From Scleropages formosus (taxonomy: Eukaryota > Chordata > Actinopteri > Osteoglossiformes > Osteoglossidae), in the NCBI RefSeq assembly GCF_900964775.1, contig NC_041815.1:8583443-8647442 (forward strand): a DNA stretch of 64,000 bases, read 5' to 3'. Under the pieces are notes generated by a model. The model saw only the letters and a program-made list of their open reading frames with translations, did no database searches and was not told the DNA's origin. Position 1 is the stretch's first letter. Each line of letters starts with the position of its first letter. The position numbers and the translations under genes were made by a program. Of the stretch, positions 48,182-62,000 are shown piece after piece.

Positions 48182-48373
48182 GCACACACACACACCATCT
48201 GAATTGCTTCTCCCATACGGGGTTGCAGGGAGCCAGAGCCTAACCCAGGGCGTAAGGCTGGAGGGGACACACCCAGGACAGGATGCCAGTCCATCGCAAG
48301 GCACCCCAAGCAGGACTTGAACCCTAGACCCCCTGGAGAGCAGGACCTGGTCCAACCCACCACACCACCACAT
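48182..48373 (-). mobile_element. SINE family A, copy of 695-886
   Basis: Identical counterpart of the copy at 695-886, offset 47487. Confidence 0.8.
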
Positions 48374-48409
48374 TTAAGAGTACCTTAATTTAAAAAAAAA
48401 GCATGAATT

Positions 48410-48684
48410 GGGGCGGCATGGTGGCACAGTGAGTTGCACTGCTATTTCACAGTGCCTGGGTGGTGCGAGAGGACGTGGGCTTGATACCTGCTCAGTCTGT
48501 ATGGAGTTTTCATGTCCTCCCTGTGTCTGTGTGGGTTTCCTCCCACAGTCCAAAGACATGCTGTTCAGGTTCACCCATAGCGTGTGAGTGTACCACTGAT
48601 GTATGGATGAGTGACTCAGTGGCTGAGGCTGATCACACTACATAGAGTTCATTGGAATTGATTGGAGGAAATCATCAAATAAAT
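48410..48684 (+). mobile_element. SINE family B, copy of 923-1197
   Basis: Identical counterpart, offset 47487. Confidence 0.8.
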
Positions 48685-49261
48685 GTAATGAATTCTTTCA
48701 AAAACATGAACATTTCTGGGTGAGTCCCAACTTTTGAACGCTGCTGTAAGGGTGGACACTCTTTTTCCATTATATCTTTCATTTTGTGTTTTTTTAAACA
48801 TCAGGGTTTTCAAAATCACTTTTACCACAGGGTTAGCCATTAGTCCTCATAAGAAAGAGCTGTCATTTTTCTTCGGTGCACAGATCCATGTAATGCTGGT
48901 AACAAGACACTCCCTTTTAAAGTGGATGGAAAATCAAAGCTCATATCAAAGATCAGCAGAATTACTTCTGCTTGGATTGTTTCTGACAAAGGAAAGAGTT
49001 TGTCGGGGCTTTCATACTCACTCACCTACAATAGAATCATATTCAAGAAAACCACATGACTGGCAACTGAAAACCATTGCTTCCATTCAGAATTGTTCAA
49101 AAACTTGTTTTTGTACCGTCTTTCTTTGTATGTTCGTTAAACAAAATTACTACACTTCTCAAAATATTAACCTGCTAGCCTTCTCCCGTTCTTTTTTACT
49201 GTTTGCTGCTATCCTTTTGTTTCCTCTGTATCGGCTTTGGGTGCAGATTACAATATTTTTT

Positions 49262-49620
49262 ATTACATTTACAGCTACATATTTAGCAGATGCTTTTCTC
49301 CAAAGCGACTTCCAATTAACTCTATGTAGTGTTATCACCCCACACACCTTATTCACCACGGTGACTTACACTGCTAGATACACAACTTACAATGGGTCAC
49401 TCATCCATACATCAGTAGAACACACTCTCTCTGTGTCACTCACACACTATAGGTGAACCTGAACAGCACATCTTTGGACTGTGGGAGGAAACCAGAGCAC
49501 CCAGAGGAAACCCACGCAGACATGGGGAGAACATGCAAAATCCACACAAAGTGGGTGGGGATCAAACCCAGATCCTCTTGCACCACCCAGGCGCTGTGAG
49601 ACAGCAGCACTACTGGCTTA
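49262..49620 (-). mobile_element. SINE family B, copy of 1775-2133
   Basis: Identical counterpart, offset 47487. Confidence 0.85.
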
Positions 49621-50966
49621 TCAAATGTAACTACATTACTAATAATTATTGAAACACCCCCTTGACAAAACACAAGTTTCTTAGATAACTGTATTTATTT
49701 GCATATATCCAGTACACTGTATTTTTGTTCTAGTAATATGTCACATCCTTATGACAGTCTGCCATGTAAAGCATTATGCTGACAGCAGCAAGCAACATAG
49801 TAGATAAGGACATGTTACTTGTAAGATGAAGGTTGCTGGTTCAAGCTCTGCTGGCTAGTCTTACTTATGCCAAATTTAATTTCTAAAATATAAAAATCAA
49901 TAAAATATTCTACTAGTCAGAGCTACTACAAAAAAACAGCTAATATAATAATACAAAAGCTAATGAAACAGGACACAAGACACTCCCTGACAGGGGCTCC
50001 ATGGGGGTACAATTAACTTGACCTATACACTGCCTACTTCTCTTAACACATTCCAGTTTACAAGTTTTGAAAAATACAAAAATTTCCCAGGTTGGTTATT
50101 TTTTCCATTGCATTTTCTTCACTTGCCTCTGGAACATTTCTGTTTGTTACAAAGTGAAACAGATCTCCACCAAAACAGCACAGGAGAGAGAGTGTGTGTG
50201 AATGTGTGTGTGTAAATCAGCCAACAGCTGGCATTAAATAGTCTTTTGTGGAGAGAAAATTATTTCCATTCATTTTAAATTAGTTTGAAATAGCAGTAGG
50301 AAGGTAATGAAAATGTTTTAAAATCTTTTTTTTTTTCAGTTTATACATATTACAGTGTTATTCAACACTTTTGCAGAAAGTTGCAAACATTCGTAATTTA
50401 TCAGGGGACGTCTCTGTATATTAACCTTTTTGACTGTATAGAAAATAGTTAAGTGGCCAGAAGCTGATAAGACTGCGGAGGCTTTTGTGATCAATCACTC
50501 AGCTGTCGAGATTGATTAGGAGTTCGTAAAAATTACGTTTTGATTACATTTGCATTTGGTTTGTTCATTTACCATTTTTCTCCAAACTCCGTAGTAATAT
50601 TGAATTAGTTCTAACGTTGTTTGAAGTAAATAAAAATCATGAAATAATAATAGCTGGAGATTTTTTTACTTACTGAAAAAAAGGTGTTTACAGAAAGTAA
50701 ATAAATGAAGAGAGGTCCGGATCGCAAACACTCCACTAAATTCTAAATTAATGGTAGCTTGAGTGGGTTTTGTTTAGGTCAGTAACATTAGTTTAAAAAT
50801 ATTTTTCTGTCGAGAGCATTTTCTGTCCATATATGCTTGAAAACGTTTAACACAATTTTGATGAGTTTATTAAGCTGGCTGGATGTACGTGACAACATAA
50901 ACACTGCGGTGACAGCATGACTGTCATTAAAGTGTTTATTTCCTTCACTCGCGCTCGCCTGCAGCT

Positions 50967-51447
50967 TCCTGTGTCAGTCAGCATGTTGGGCCCCGCCCCC
51001 ACCGAACTAAACCTATCAGAGCTGGGCGCACGTGACGAGCGCTCGCTGGCATGACTTCATCCTCGGTGTGGGATGACGTCAAATTCAAGATGGATGGAAT
51101 GACGGTTGCCACGCGCCCAATGGAATTCTAGAAGAAGTCACCCACGTACTGAGCGGAAAAACTGATGCTTCGACATATTACGGTAACAGTGGTTATCTCT
51201 CCTTATCTCAACAGTTGCTGTGAGCGACGTGTCTTGTCCTGACGTAAATCTTGGTTTTTTGTGTTGCTCGACTCAGCAGTGTCTCTAAAAAAGGTTGCTG
51301 AGCGTGTTTTCTGCCAGCAGTCTGAGGGAAGCTGCTCACAATGCGTGATGCGCATGCGCATGCGCGACAGCGACACGCCGTTTCCAGCTTGAGCCAGAGT
51401 GGCTGTGGGAAGTGCGCGCGTGGGGAGCGGCTAAGATGGACAGTTGC
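50967..51447 (+). promoter_or_regulatory. zbtb21: CpG-rich promoter of zbtb21 (copy 2)
   Basis: Same block as 3480-3960 with the same GC box, E-box, CRE (51074-51081), CCAAT and tandem NRF1-type palindrome; I see no difference between copies. If the duplication is real, both genes would have complete promoters. Confidence 0.75.
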
Positions 51448-52439
51448 TGCTTTGGACCCTCTGCCTATGTGTTTCTGAAGTTTCGTGTATACAACTGTTA
51501 TCCTCAGCAGACATACCTTTAGAATGGGAGGATTTGCGCATGATGACGTTTGGCTCGTTTACCCTATTACTGAATGAGACCATATGATGAAATGACATGA
51601 CACCTGACCTGTGTAATAATGTTTGTCCAGTGATTACATGTGATTCTCACTAGTTCAGTTGGTGAAAATAAAAACAAAGGCAGCCAATCATTTACTGTTT
51701 GTCAAGTGTTTTGGAATTATTTTAAAGACAGAATAATTCAGTGTTCAAAGACAGAAGTGCAGATTGTACCATTTTTTTCTTCTATTAAACTATTAATAAT
51801 AGTAAGAAAAAAACGAAGTGTTAAGCAAATGACACAAAATGAAGAAAACAGAAGAGATGTCAGGGAACAACAACAATGTGGATTACACAAAAAGTGTGAA
51901 ATATGTGTACAGCCCAGGACAACTGGTTAACAAAAGTGAGTGAACTTTTCCAAAGGGACAGAATTTGGAACATCTGTATGACAAGAACCAAACTCGACAA
52001 CGTTTTTATCTCTTCTCGTTGTTCTGCTTGATTATCAGCGATGTTCTAAGTAAATGTGTAATTACTTCTGCAACTCCACATATGTGGCTCTTGCTTGCTG
52101 CGTTTGCTTTTTATAATGGAGCTTCTCAGAAAACAGGTTTTGTTCATTCTGTGACACAGTATGAGCTAAATGAATAAATAATAATGAAACGTAACACTCA
52201 ACATATGCCCCTTGAATAGGAGTGCTTGCCCTGATACAGTTAATCTGTGGTACCACTGATTTCACAGATATGATCCTGGTTAAATCAAAATTATTTCAGA
52301 TATAAATAAGATGGTGAATTTTGAAAATCATTTTCACAAAAGCAACACTTCTATAATGGAGAGGAACAGGGGGTCTGATGCTGTGTCAATAATCTACACG
52401 AATGTTATGTCAGCATCTCTTTCTTTCCATACAGGCAGA

Positions 52440-55325
52440 ATGGAGAACCTGGTGCACTACATTAACCCTGTGCATACCTTCTCCCTACTGAGCATGCTCA
52501 ATGAGCAGCGGCTCAGCGGTCACCTCTGTGACGTAACATTGATCGTAGCTGACCAGAAGTTCCATGCTCATCGGAGTGTTCTTGCTGCAAGTTCCGAGTA
52601 CTTCCAGGCTCTGTTCGCCAGAACAGATTCTGATGTCCATGCAGTGGTCCACCTGGACTTCTGTGAGCCAGATGTTTTGGAGCATGTGCTGAATTACATC
52701 TACTCCTCTTCGCTGTTCGTGGACAAAGAAAGCTTGACAGCAATTCAAGAGTTAGGGTACAGTTTAGGAATCTCTTTTCTGACTAATATAATGACAACAA
52801 AACCTCAGATTTCTTACAGTATCTCTAGAAAGGCAGTGTTTGCAGAGGGTAATGACAGTGGTTGCCTTCCAGAAAATGTCATTGTTTACCAGAGAAATAT
52901 ATATAAAACTGATGAAAGCTTGTCTCATGTCAAAGGAGAAAGTTTTCTGGGGAAATCTCCATCAAATCAGACTCCATCATCAGAGTCTCCAGCAGCAGAA
53001 TCTGGACAGTGTTCCAGCAGAACCTGCCAGACCCCAGAAGGTGACCGAGGACCAGAAACATTGGGGAATGCAGAAGTGTCACAGTGGAACTCTGTCACAG
53101 ATCTCAAGGAGAGGAGTTCTGATGGCAAGTTTAGTCAGTCTGCTTCATTTCCTCAGAAGATGTCTGAAGATAAAAGTCTTAGTGAAAAGCCACAGATTAT
53201 GAATTGTCAAGATGGACATCCAAGCAAAACCCATGATCTTCAACAGACAGAGACAAGAAGGCCACTCATAAAAAGTCTGTTATGTAGATCATTATCGGTC
53301 AACAGCACTGTCTCTGGTTATTCACCTGTGATGGACCTTAACAAAGGTGAAGAAAAAGCAGACTCTGCTTTGAAGCTTGGACAAGGAACATCTAACCGTG
53401 AGCCAGACAACCTTAAAACTTTTAAGGTTAAAAGTAATAATTCCAAAGCCATTCCCACGTTGCTTTTCCCCTCGCAGTGTTGCAATACATGCAGTGATTT
53501 GGATATGAATAAAATGATCGTCCGTGTGAAAACCGAGCCTATTAGCCCATTTACTGAGCCTTCAGATATTTTACGTGTCACCGTTGGAGAGGAGTTGCCT
53601 ACCAGCATTAAAAACTTTCCACTTAACACCAATGGCAGTGAGCCCAAAGAATTTCTTACTGATTATGGAAAGAGAAGAAAGGTAGAACTGGGCAACGAAG
53701 GAGGTGTACTGAAAAAATCCCGAAGTATTAATGAGGAACAACTGTCAGAAGACCAGAGTCTTGGCATCACCTTCAAATCAAGCAACAGCAGCCTAAAAGA
53801 ACACCAGCAGTCTAGAACTTCCAAATGCAAGAACTGTATGAGGACGTTTCGTTCCAGCGCTGCACTTCATCGGCACATGAACATGTTTCACAACCCAGAA
53901 AAGCCTTATGCCTGTGACATCTGCCACAAACAGTTTCACACCAACTTCAAAGTGTGGACCCACTGTCAAACCCAACATGGAATCATGGAAATTCCACCTC
54001 CACCCTCCAGCTCCTCTATAACCCCAGAAGACAGGCCCCACAGAAAGTTGATCGGAATGGTGCAGGAACGTGAACTGAACAGAAATGTACTGGTAAAACT
54101 TTGGGGAAGTAAGCTAGGAAGTCTGCAGTCTCCAGTATGTCATAAAAGAAGCTTCAGAGCATGGTCGAAATCCCACGCATGTGCTTGGTGTGGAAGAATG
54201 TTCAGGTTCCTGTCTCACTTAAGGCAGCATTTGCGTTTACACTGTGGTCAGAAGTCTGATTATACGCTGGAGAATAAGGAGGAAATTCTTCCAGAGAAGG
54301 ACCAAGAACTTCAGTTACAAAGGGACAAAAGATCAGAGGTCTATCCTTGTAGGCTCTGCAGGAAGAAATTGAGCTCTTTCTATGAGCAGACAGAACACGA
54401 GCAAGGGTGTCTGTATAGAATAGTGTGCCGATACTGTGGTCTTAACTTTTCTAATTCTTGTGCTGTGAAGGAGCATGAGATTCACTGCGAGAACAAAAAA
54501 CGGACTTGCCAGGAATGCATGCGCACGTTTAAGTCCCCTTTCAGTATGTGGCGACATCAGATGGAGGTTCACAAACAAAATCCCGTAAACAAAAAGCAGC
54601 AGCTTTCCTGTCTTCGGGATCACAGCGCTCATGCTGCTGGTGACGCGATGGCTCCAGAAAGCTCTGGAAAAAAGGCTCGAGATTACTCTCTGCCAATGGT
54701 TTCTGAATCTCCTGAAGACCCGGAGGGCCAGAAGGTCATTTCGCGTCAGGAGCCGGTGAGGGTAAAAGAAGAGCCATATGAGGAAGCTGTCAATGAAAGA
54801 GTGCCACCTGAGAACCTCAGGACTGTAGAGCCCAGCCTGTGGTCCTGTGAGAAGTGTGGCAAAGTGTTCAGTGCCCTCAGGGAGTTGGAGCACCACCAAG
54901 AGCTGTTGTGCTACATCAAGCCATTTATCTGCAACATCTGCCAGAAATCCTTCAGGACCAACTTTCGTCTCTGGAGCCACATTCAGTCCCACGCATCCAA
55001 TCCGGATGCATCTGGTTCCAGAGAAAACAGTCAGCTGCCTTCCCGCCTTTCCCCATCGCCACCTCTTCTCGCCACAAATGTGGAAGAGTCGCCTATTTCT
55101 GTTGCCAAAAGCACAGCGCAGAACTCTACAGGTGGAGACCCCCTGCGCAGGACACACCAGCAGAACATTCAGGTGTCCCGTCAGGAGGTGGACGCGATGT
55201 CCAGCCACAGTCCCGCGCCACCAGCCCTTGCGGCTGAGAGGCAGTACGTGTGTAAATTGTGCCGCCGGACCTTTAGGAGTGCTTTCAGCCTCTGGAGCCA
55301 CGAACAAAGTCACTCCAGCTCCTGA
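52440..55325 (+). CDS. zbtb21: ZBTB21, copy 2
   Basis: A 961-residue protein identical to that of 4953-7838: BTB domain, KRRKV basic motif and about nine C2H2-type fingers. The acceptor CATACAG ends at 52434 and the start codon lies 5 nt further, as in copy 1. Complete identity over 2886 coding bases and the flanking non-coding DNA means no time for divergence, gene conversion, or the same genomic locus assembled twice. Confidence 0.97.
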   Translation: MENLVHYINPVHTFSLLSMLNEQRLSGHLCDVTLIVADQKFHAHRSVLAASSEYFQALFARTDSDVHAVVHLDFCEPDVLEHVLNYIYSSSLFVDKESLTAIQELGYSLGISFLTNIMTTKPQISYSISRKAVFAEGNDSGCLPENVIVYQRNIYKTDESLSHVKGESFLGKSPSNQTPSSESPAAESGQCSSRTCQTPEGDRGPETLGNAEVSQWNSVTDLKERSSDGKFSQSASFPQKMSEDKSLSEKPQIMNCQDGHPSKTHDLQQTETRRPLIKSLLCRSLSVNSTVSGYSPVMDLNKGEEKADSALKLGQGTSNREPDNLKTFKVKSNNSKAIPTLLFPSQCCNTCSDLDMNKMIVRVKTEPISPFTEPSDILRVTVGEELPTSIKNFPLNTNGSEPKEFLTDYGKRRKVELGNEGGVLKKSRSINEEQLSEDQSLGITFKSSNSSLKEHQQSRTSKCKNCMRTFRSSAALHRHMNMFHNPEKPYACDICHKQFHTNFKVWTHCQTQHGIMEIPPPPSSSSITPEDRPHRKLIGMVQERELNRNVLVKLWGSKLGSLQSPVCHKRSFRAWSKSHACAWCGRMFRFLSHLRQHLRLHCGQKSDYTLENKEEILPEKDQELQLQRDKRSEVYPCRLCRKKLSSFYEQTEHEQGCLYRIVCRYCGLNFSNSCAVKEHEIHCENKKRTCQECMRTFKSPFSMWRHQMEVHKQNPVNKKQQLSCLRDHSAHAAGDAMAPESSGKKARDYSLPMVSESPEDPEGQKVISRQEPVRVKEEPYEEAVNERVPPENLRTVEPSLWSCEKCGKVFSALRELEHHQELLCYIKPFICNICQKSFRTNFRLWSHIQSHASNPDASGSRENSQLPSRLSPSPPLLATNVEESPISVAKSTAQNSTGGDPLRRTHQQNIQVSRQEVDAMSSHSPAPPALAAERQYVCKLCRRTFRSAFSLWSHEQSHSSS

Positions 55326-57101
55326 ACTAAGTTTTTGTGGACAGCTGTGCAGGTCCACTTAGCCTCTTGGAGTTCAGTTGTGCTCCTTACAGCTGCTGTA
55401 GACTGCAGACATCAGCATGAAGGAAAGTAATGTTAATTTGCATTTAATTTGTTTAATTCCCAGTCATTTTCTGTTTACTTGTCCTCTTTGGAGTTATGTT
55501 GATGATGATTGGGAGGGTGGTAATTAAATGGGAAAAACAGAATAATATTAATTTATCCTTTGTTTTCAGTTCCTTTCAGTTTTCAAAGGCATCATGAGAT
55601 GTTTTGAATCACGCAGAACAGCCTGTTTAATACTTGTGTATGTCAGTAATTGATTCTTTATTAATTCTTTTCATTGTTCAGGGACTCCGGTCTGCTCTCA
55701 TGGTTAAATAAAACGCACAGAGAAAATAAACCATTAGGTGCCTCTGTAAACACAGCTCTGGGAGTTTCTCATTATCTCACTATCTCAGATTGTAACATGA
55801 GCAGCGAAAGATGTTCAGTATTGTGGGGTTTTGACGAAGGATAACAGTCTGTCAAGTGTTGTGCTATTTGTTTCAATATTTTGTATTACGTAACTAAAGA
55901 ACACCTGATTTAAATATTCAGATCTTTTTTTTTTTTTTGTCACCTGAGAGAGTAACACTGAGTGAACACTTGAAAATATTTTTTGTGCTTAAAATGGTTA
56001 ATTAGCATTTTATTGTGGGTAAATAAGAGAAAAACATTTGTTGGAAACAGGATAGGGAGTATAAGTGGTGTCTAGTCATCTTGAACTCTTGGAGACCCAT
56101 CCTGTGGTATTCATGGTAAGGGACTGTACCACTGTCAGGAAAATACACTGAAACAAACAACAAACAGAAGTAGTAAATGTGAGAGCAGACTGTGAACAAA
56201 ATGTTTTTCAATGCAGCTTGAGGTGATATAAGATTTGGGCCAAGTCTTTGTGAGTAAACGCACTTCCTTGACTTCTTTGTTCCTTGCAAGTGATTCCATA
56301 TTTAAAACTGCTTCACGGAAAAAATTATTTAAAAAGTAGCTGCAACTGGATTCTAACATTTAACACCAAAATAGGAAAAGTGTTCCAATTCCTTTCTGCT
56401 ATTATGTATTTAAAATGCCTAATGGGAAGGTGTTTTTGAGGTAAGGAGGTTCCTCTCATGTTGTGTTGATGCTGTTTTCAACATTTTTCTTTTTCTTGCA
56501 TGCGTTTCCTTTTTAGACTTCATTGAACAACTTTGTCAGCAAACGGTCTTATTTTCACTGCCTGTTTCTTCAGGGTCTCTGCTTTTTTAGCAGTAACATT
56601 TCTTGTTTATGCTTCTTACTGCACTTTGTACTTAAATCCTAAGAAACTCATGTTCTTTAACCCTCTTTATTTTAAATGATCAGTTATTTAGAACTGTTGT
56701 CTGTTACAGGACTTCAGATTATTTTAATCACATAGTTAATGCAATTTTTTGTTATAATTTGTAATACATGAAACTGCACTGAATGTATAAGAAATGTCTG
56801 ACTGACAAGGGGTTTGTAGGTTTGATTGCGGGAAATATTTCAGAATTATGTATTATGAGTACATTGTCAGATTTCATGGAGATTACCGTATACTGACTTT
56901 AAGATAAACACCATAAAAGTGCAGTATGGTATTACAAAGAATTATGTATAAAAGATTTATATTACTTAAATTTTATAAAATGTTATTTCTGTGATATAAC
57001 AGCAGCACCCTGTTGACATTTTGTAAAGTGGATTGCAGTGATGTGGCTCTGCTGGGTTCTCACTTTTTACACTTTTTGTGTGTGATTTTCCTAGTTACTG
57101 A

Positions 57102-57107
57102 AATAAA
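57102..57107 (+). terminator. zbtb21: Likely distal poly(A) signal of zbtb21 (copy 2)
   Basis: AATAAA with the same GU-rich downstream sequence as at 9621. The preceding 3' region has small indels relative to copy 1. Confidence 0.5.
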
Positions 57108-59060
57108 GGCGTTTCATTCTGCTCTTTTGAAACTGGTGTGCTGTTTTTAAATCCTGATGATGCTCATTTTTCATAAAGAATTTTTTTCACTTGATGGATT
57201 TGGAAACACCACTCAGCATGTAAGTAATGTAACAATTTTTCTGAAATTCAGATTAACACATATGTGCGAAATATGGGTTTTTAAACCAGAAACCCAATAT
57301 ATAGTTCAACAGCTATATGTACTATTAATATATAGTATTTTTTAACTTTCACATTATAGGGTACTTTTTTGTTCAGTGACTGAAATTTATGGTTCCTTGC
57401 TGTAGCACAATAATATGTGAAGTCCCAGTGGGTCAATACATTTTTTGAGCAGTATGTTTATTTTACAGCTGCTCAAATTAATTACACTGTATTCCAAACA
57501 TTATTCCACACCTTCCATAATTAATTATTCACTTGCAAGTGTTTTAAAAAGTACTTTTTGGATAGTGAGGAAAATGCCATTGTTTTAATTTCACTTTGTG
57601 TGTCCCCTAAAATGTTCTAAAATTGGCTTAGAGGAATATAAAATGAGGGACATCTTATATAGTTTTTAAAAGCACAGTTATATTTAAAAAAGTATTGACA
57701 ATTTTCCAATTTCAAATATTCCAATAATTCAACCATTTTTTTTCCACTTTAACTGCCAGTTGACTGAACGTTTCAGTTGTGAAATCTGGACATTCAACTG
57801 AAGAAAAAAAAAACATGAGAACAGGAGAAAAATATGTGCATTTTGCACTTCCTTTACTGGTGTAACTCAGTCTTTTCCACTTTTCTGTCAGTACAAATAA
57901 ATGAGCATACCTGAACACACCACAGGGAACTGCTTTGATGACCTACTGAAAGTCATGAGGGTGAGGAGGGAGGCATCCACCTGGTTCACTGTACATCTTT
58001 ACCTTGTTTTTATAGTATAAGCACCCAGCCCCCAGAATATGATTTTTTTCCTTTAGCAGCCTAAAAAGTTGTGTCCTCCAGTGTCTTCAGACCTTTTCCC
58101 AAATCAATTTATGTGTCTCAATTTTATACTGAGAACTGTTCAATGTTCTGGTAAAGTGAAGGATGCTAAAAGTAATTTTTCTGACCTGATGAAGTGTAAA
58201 CTACCAAATCATACACAGTATAAACACTGTAGAATGTAAGTTGGCTGTTTTCCCACTCGGAATTCTCCAATCTTATAATCTGGGGAAAAAAAATTAACAT
58301 CTTATTTGCAAACACCTTTTGCTGTGAAACCTGACTTCATAGTAAATAAAACCTGCAAAGCAGCAAAAGGAAAATGGCTCAAAGTTGATAATGAACTTCA
58401 AAATACTTGTAGATACACTAGATCAGAATCTGTAGAAAGTTCATTTAATAACTAGGTATATAAAAAAATACATGGATAAAACAAGCTGTAAAAGCTTGGT
58501 AATAGTCACACATTTCATACAGTCACAACACAGCTGAACACTGGTGGGTTTTCACTCCCTACAGTCCATTCAACATGAGAGAAATTGACTCAAAAACAAA
58601 GCTGTTGACTATGTCACGTGGACATAAGATCCTGTCACTTGGACAAATACAGTGAAGACTAAAAAAATTTAGACTACTGTCATTGTATCCAACTCACAGG
58701 ACGTAATCTGAATGTAAAATCTACGCTGTGTATAAGATGAGCATTTTATTTTTCTATTCTATTAACCGGTGTTTCTCTCACAAAAATAGACACCAAAGCC
58801 CCAAAACCTTTGCGCAATAGCTGCTTTTTCAAAAGTCAGCTAATATTAGAGAGACACTTCCAGTGAGAATACTTTCAAGATACCTTATAAGCAAAATTAG
58901 GTTATAAGTCCACCATCGCTGGAATTAATGCAGTCTATGTGACTGAAAAGGTGATACTGCTCTCAATGTTACTGCAAGGTTTGTCAGAACCTTGATGGTA
59001 AAATTACGGAGGTGTCGCATCTGAACTGGACCCAGCAGAACGCAGGAAGGACAACCTTGG

Positions 59061-62000
59061 CTACACTACGTCCATCCCGAGGCCCCTGGCCACCTCGGTC
59101 AGAGCCCTTACGGCCCCAAAGGTGGCACCAGACTGTATGTCCTCCTGGATGGTGTCGGCGTCTCCGACGAGCTCAGTGACTGTGCTCAAGGAGCAGTAAA
59201 CTGGCTGGGTGGCATCCTTTGGGCTCTGGGGAGCAGGAACCTCAGAGGGGAGCGTGGCAGAGCAGGATGCTGAGGGTGGGGACATGCCATGGGAGCTGCC
59301 TGCAGGCACAGCGGGGCGCTTCACCTGGCTGCCAGAGCCAGAGGCCTTCCGAGGAGTCCGTTTTTTGGCCATGTTCTTCATGATCTCCTCCGTCACCTCC
59401 ACTGTCTCGTAACGCACCATGTTCAGTCGTAGGTACCCGTCCTCATCCTCTTTGTATCTACAAGTTTGACATACCAAACATTTTTGTGGGCTCTGCTATC
59501 ACCTTCACCACTATTGAGAAATAATACATTTTAAATGTTTTACAGTGCTAAACAAGTTCTAAAATATTTACTGGCTTAGCAATGCTTTCATTTTTGGAAA
59601 AATTAGTTTCATATTTTAACTGTTTCATCAGTTTCTGCAGAAACCCAAACTAAGAGTTGGGTCTCAGGGTACCAGTAAGGATGAGTAGGAATTGTGTCAC
59701 TTTATGTAACGTTAACTGTTACATAAAAACTATTATTTGCAGAAAGCATAGGAGATACACAGTATGTCAAATTTGAAATGTTGCAAATTCTTATACTTAG
59801 TACACTGCTATAATTTAAGGTATGACATTATAAGTAGCCTCACAGCACCCGAATTCGGGCACAAGTTTGAATCCGGATTGATGCATGCATGCAGTAAAGA
59901 CTTCATGTTTTCCCTGAGTCTGCGTGGGTTCCCTGCTCGTGCTCCGGTTTCTTCCCACAGTCCAAAGACATGCAGTTCAGCTGTACTGGTGACGCTACAT
60001 TGCCCTTAGTGTGTGAATGTACAAGTAACCGTGGCCGTGTGTGGGGTAGGCTCAGAACCCTGGATCTCTGACCAGGACAAGTGGTGAGTAAAAATGCAAG
60101 GATGGATTATAACTGCAATTAAGAGAAAACATTAGGTGAAGTGCAGAGCCCTGTTAGTGCGGTGCCCCGTGCACAAGAGCGAAAAGACATCCGAAACACA
60201 CACCGCGTGAGCCATGCTGAGAAAAGTCTCAAGTTTATATGTATATAAATATATATTTATATATAACGTATATAGTAGGGGTTGGACATACTAGTCGACT
60301 AGTAAATTTGTCGACTTTACTGCTCTGTGATGACAACTTGTCGCTGATCGCGTAGTTATGACACTAACAACATGGATGCCTCCGAGAAGACATCAGGTGA
60401 GGGGCCTGGTGGGTCATTGCAGCAAACCAGCAGCGGTTCATCAAGAGTGTGGAAATACTTCACTAAAGATGAAGCCTGTGCTACTGTCACTTGCAAAATA
60501 TGCACGTCCGTCCTGAAGTACAAAAAAGTACAAGTGCAATGCACACAAACGCATCTGCTAACACTAGCAAAGGAACGATCCAAATCCTCGACAGCAGTCA
60601 ATTAGCAACTTCCCCAAAAGCCCTGCCGTAACAAAGAAAAGACGGCTGTAAATCATCAATTTGCTGGTGACTGTCAAAGATATTAGACCTTTAGCTGCAG
60701 TACACAGATCGTGTGTGAGTTTTGCTTTCCGCCCAAGTTGGTCCGTGTACGATCCCTTCATTCGTTTTTTGTTTTGATATTGAAAGCATAAAAACGTCTT
60801 TTTATTGTTTCTGAGCACACACACAAAAGAAAAGGACTTGTTCTTTTATTTTCTCTTTTGGTTTAATCATACAAAGTGTAGAAATCAAAATCTCACAATA
60901 CCAAATATGATAAATGTCCTAGAGTGCACAATATTTCCAATCTAACAAGTAGCCTAACCTAGAACAGGTGGCATGTTAGGGCAGCGAGTAACGCTGCTGT
61001 CTCACAGCGCTTGGGTGGTGTGAGAGAACATGGGTTCGATCCCCTCAGTCTGTGTGGATTTTGCATGTTGCCTGCATAGGTTTCCTCTCACAGTCCAAAG
61101 TCATAGGTGTTCAGATGAACTGGCGACTCTAGATTACCCTTACTGTGTGAATGGGTGAGTGAGTGTTTGTACACTATATTAGGACAAAGAGAGCCGCAGA
61201 TGTATGATTCTTAAGTGCAGTTAGTTTGTTTCCACTATGTGCACCAATGTTCATCACACGAATAGCTGCATAAATTCAGAATTTTTTTTGCTAAATTAGT
61301 AATAAGATTCTTAAGTACACACACACACTTTCAGAACCGCTTGTCCCAGACAGGGTCGCGGGGAACCGGAGCCTACCCGGTAACACAGGGCGTAAGGCCA
61401 GAGGGGGAGGGGACACACCCAGGACGGGACGCCAGTCCATCGCAAGGCACCCCAAGCGGGACTCGAACCCCAGACCCACTGGAGAGCAAGACCCAGCCCA
61501 ACCCACTGCGCCCCCCTAGATTCTTAAGTAGTAACACCCAAAAAATCCTGCTGATTTTCTTGGTGGACTTGTCATCCTCCCTCACTGTCACTCTGTTGCT
61601 GCTTTTGAAAAGCACCTAGTGATCCATAGTAACTTATGAATAACTCGGAGCGAAGCCAGCATGTTCGATGAAGCCACTGATTGATTATGCGTGGATTCAA
61701 TTCATTTACATACAGCTTGTTCAAGAATACCACAGAACGAAATAACTCAGTCAAGAACTAAGAAACTAAATGAGGCATATTTTAAATATTTTTCATTTTG
61801 AGCAAAAAAAAAAAAAAAAAACGTTTTTAAACATAGTTAATTCATAATTTGTTTTTCATTTTTAAAACAAAAGATGAATAAAGGCATCATAATTTGCATT
61901 TTTGTTTTCAATTTCAAATCAAAAAATGAATGAACGCAATGTACACGGACCCAAGTTTTATACAGTTACAGTTACATATTGTCATTCTTGCAAAGCCTTC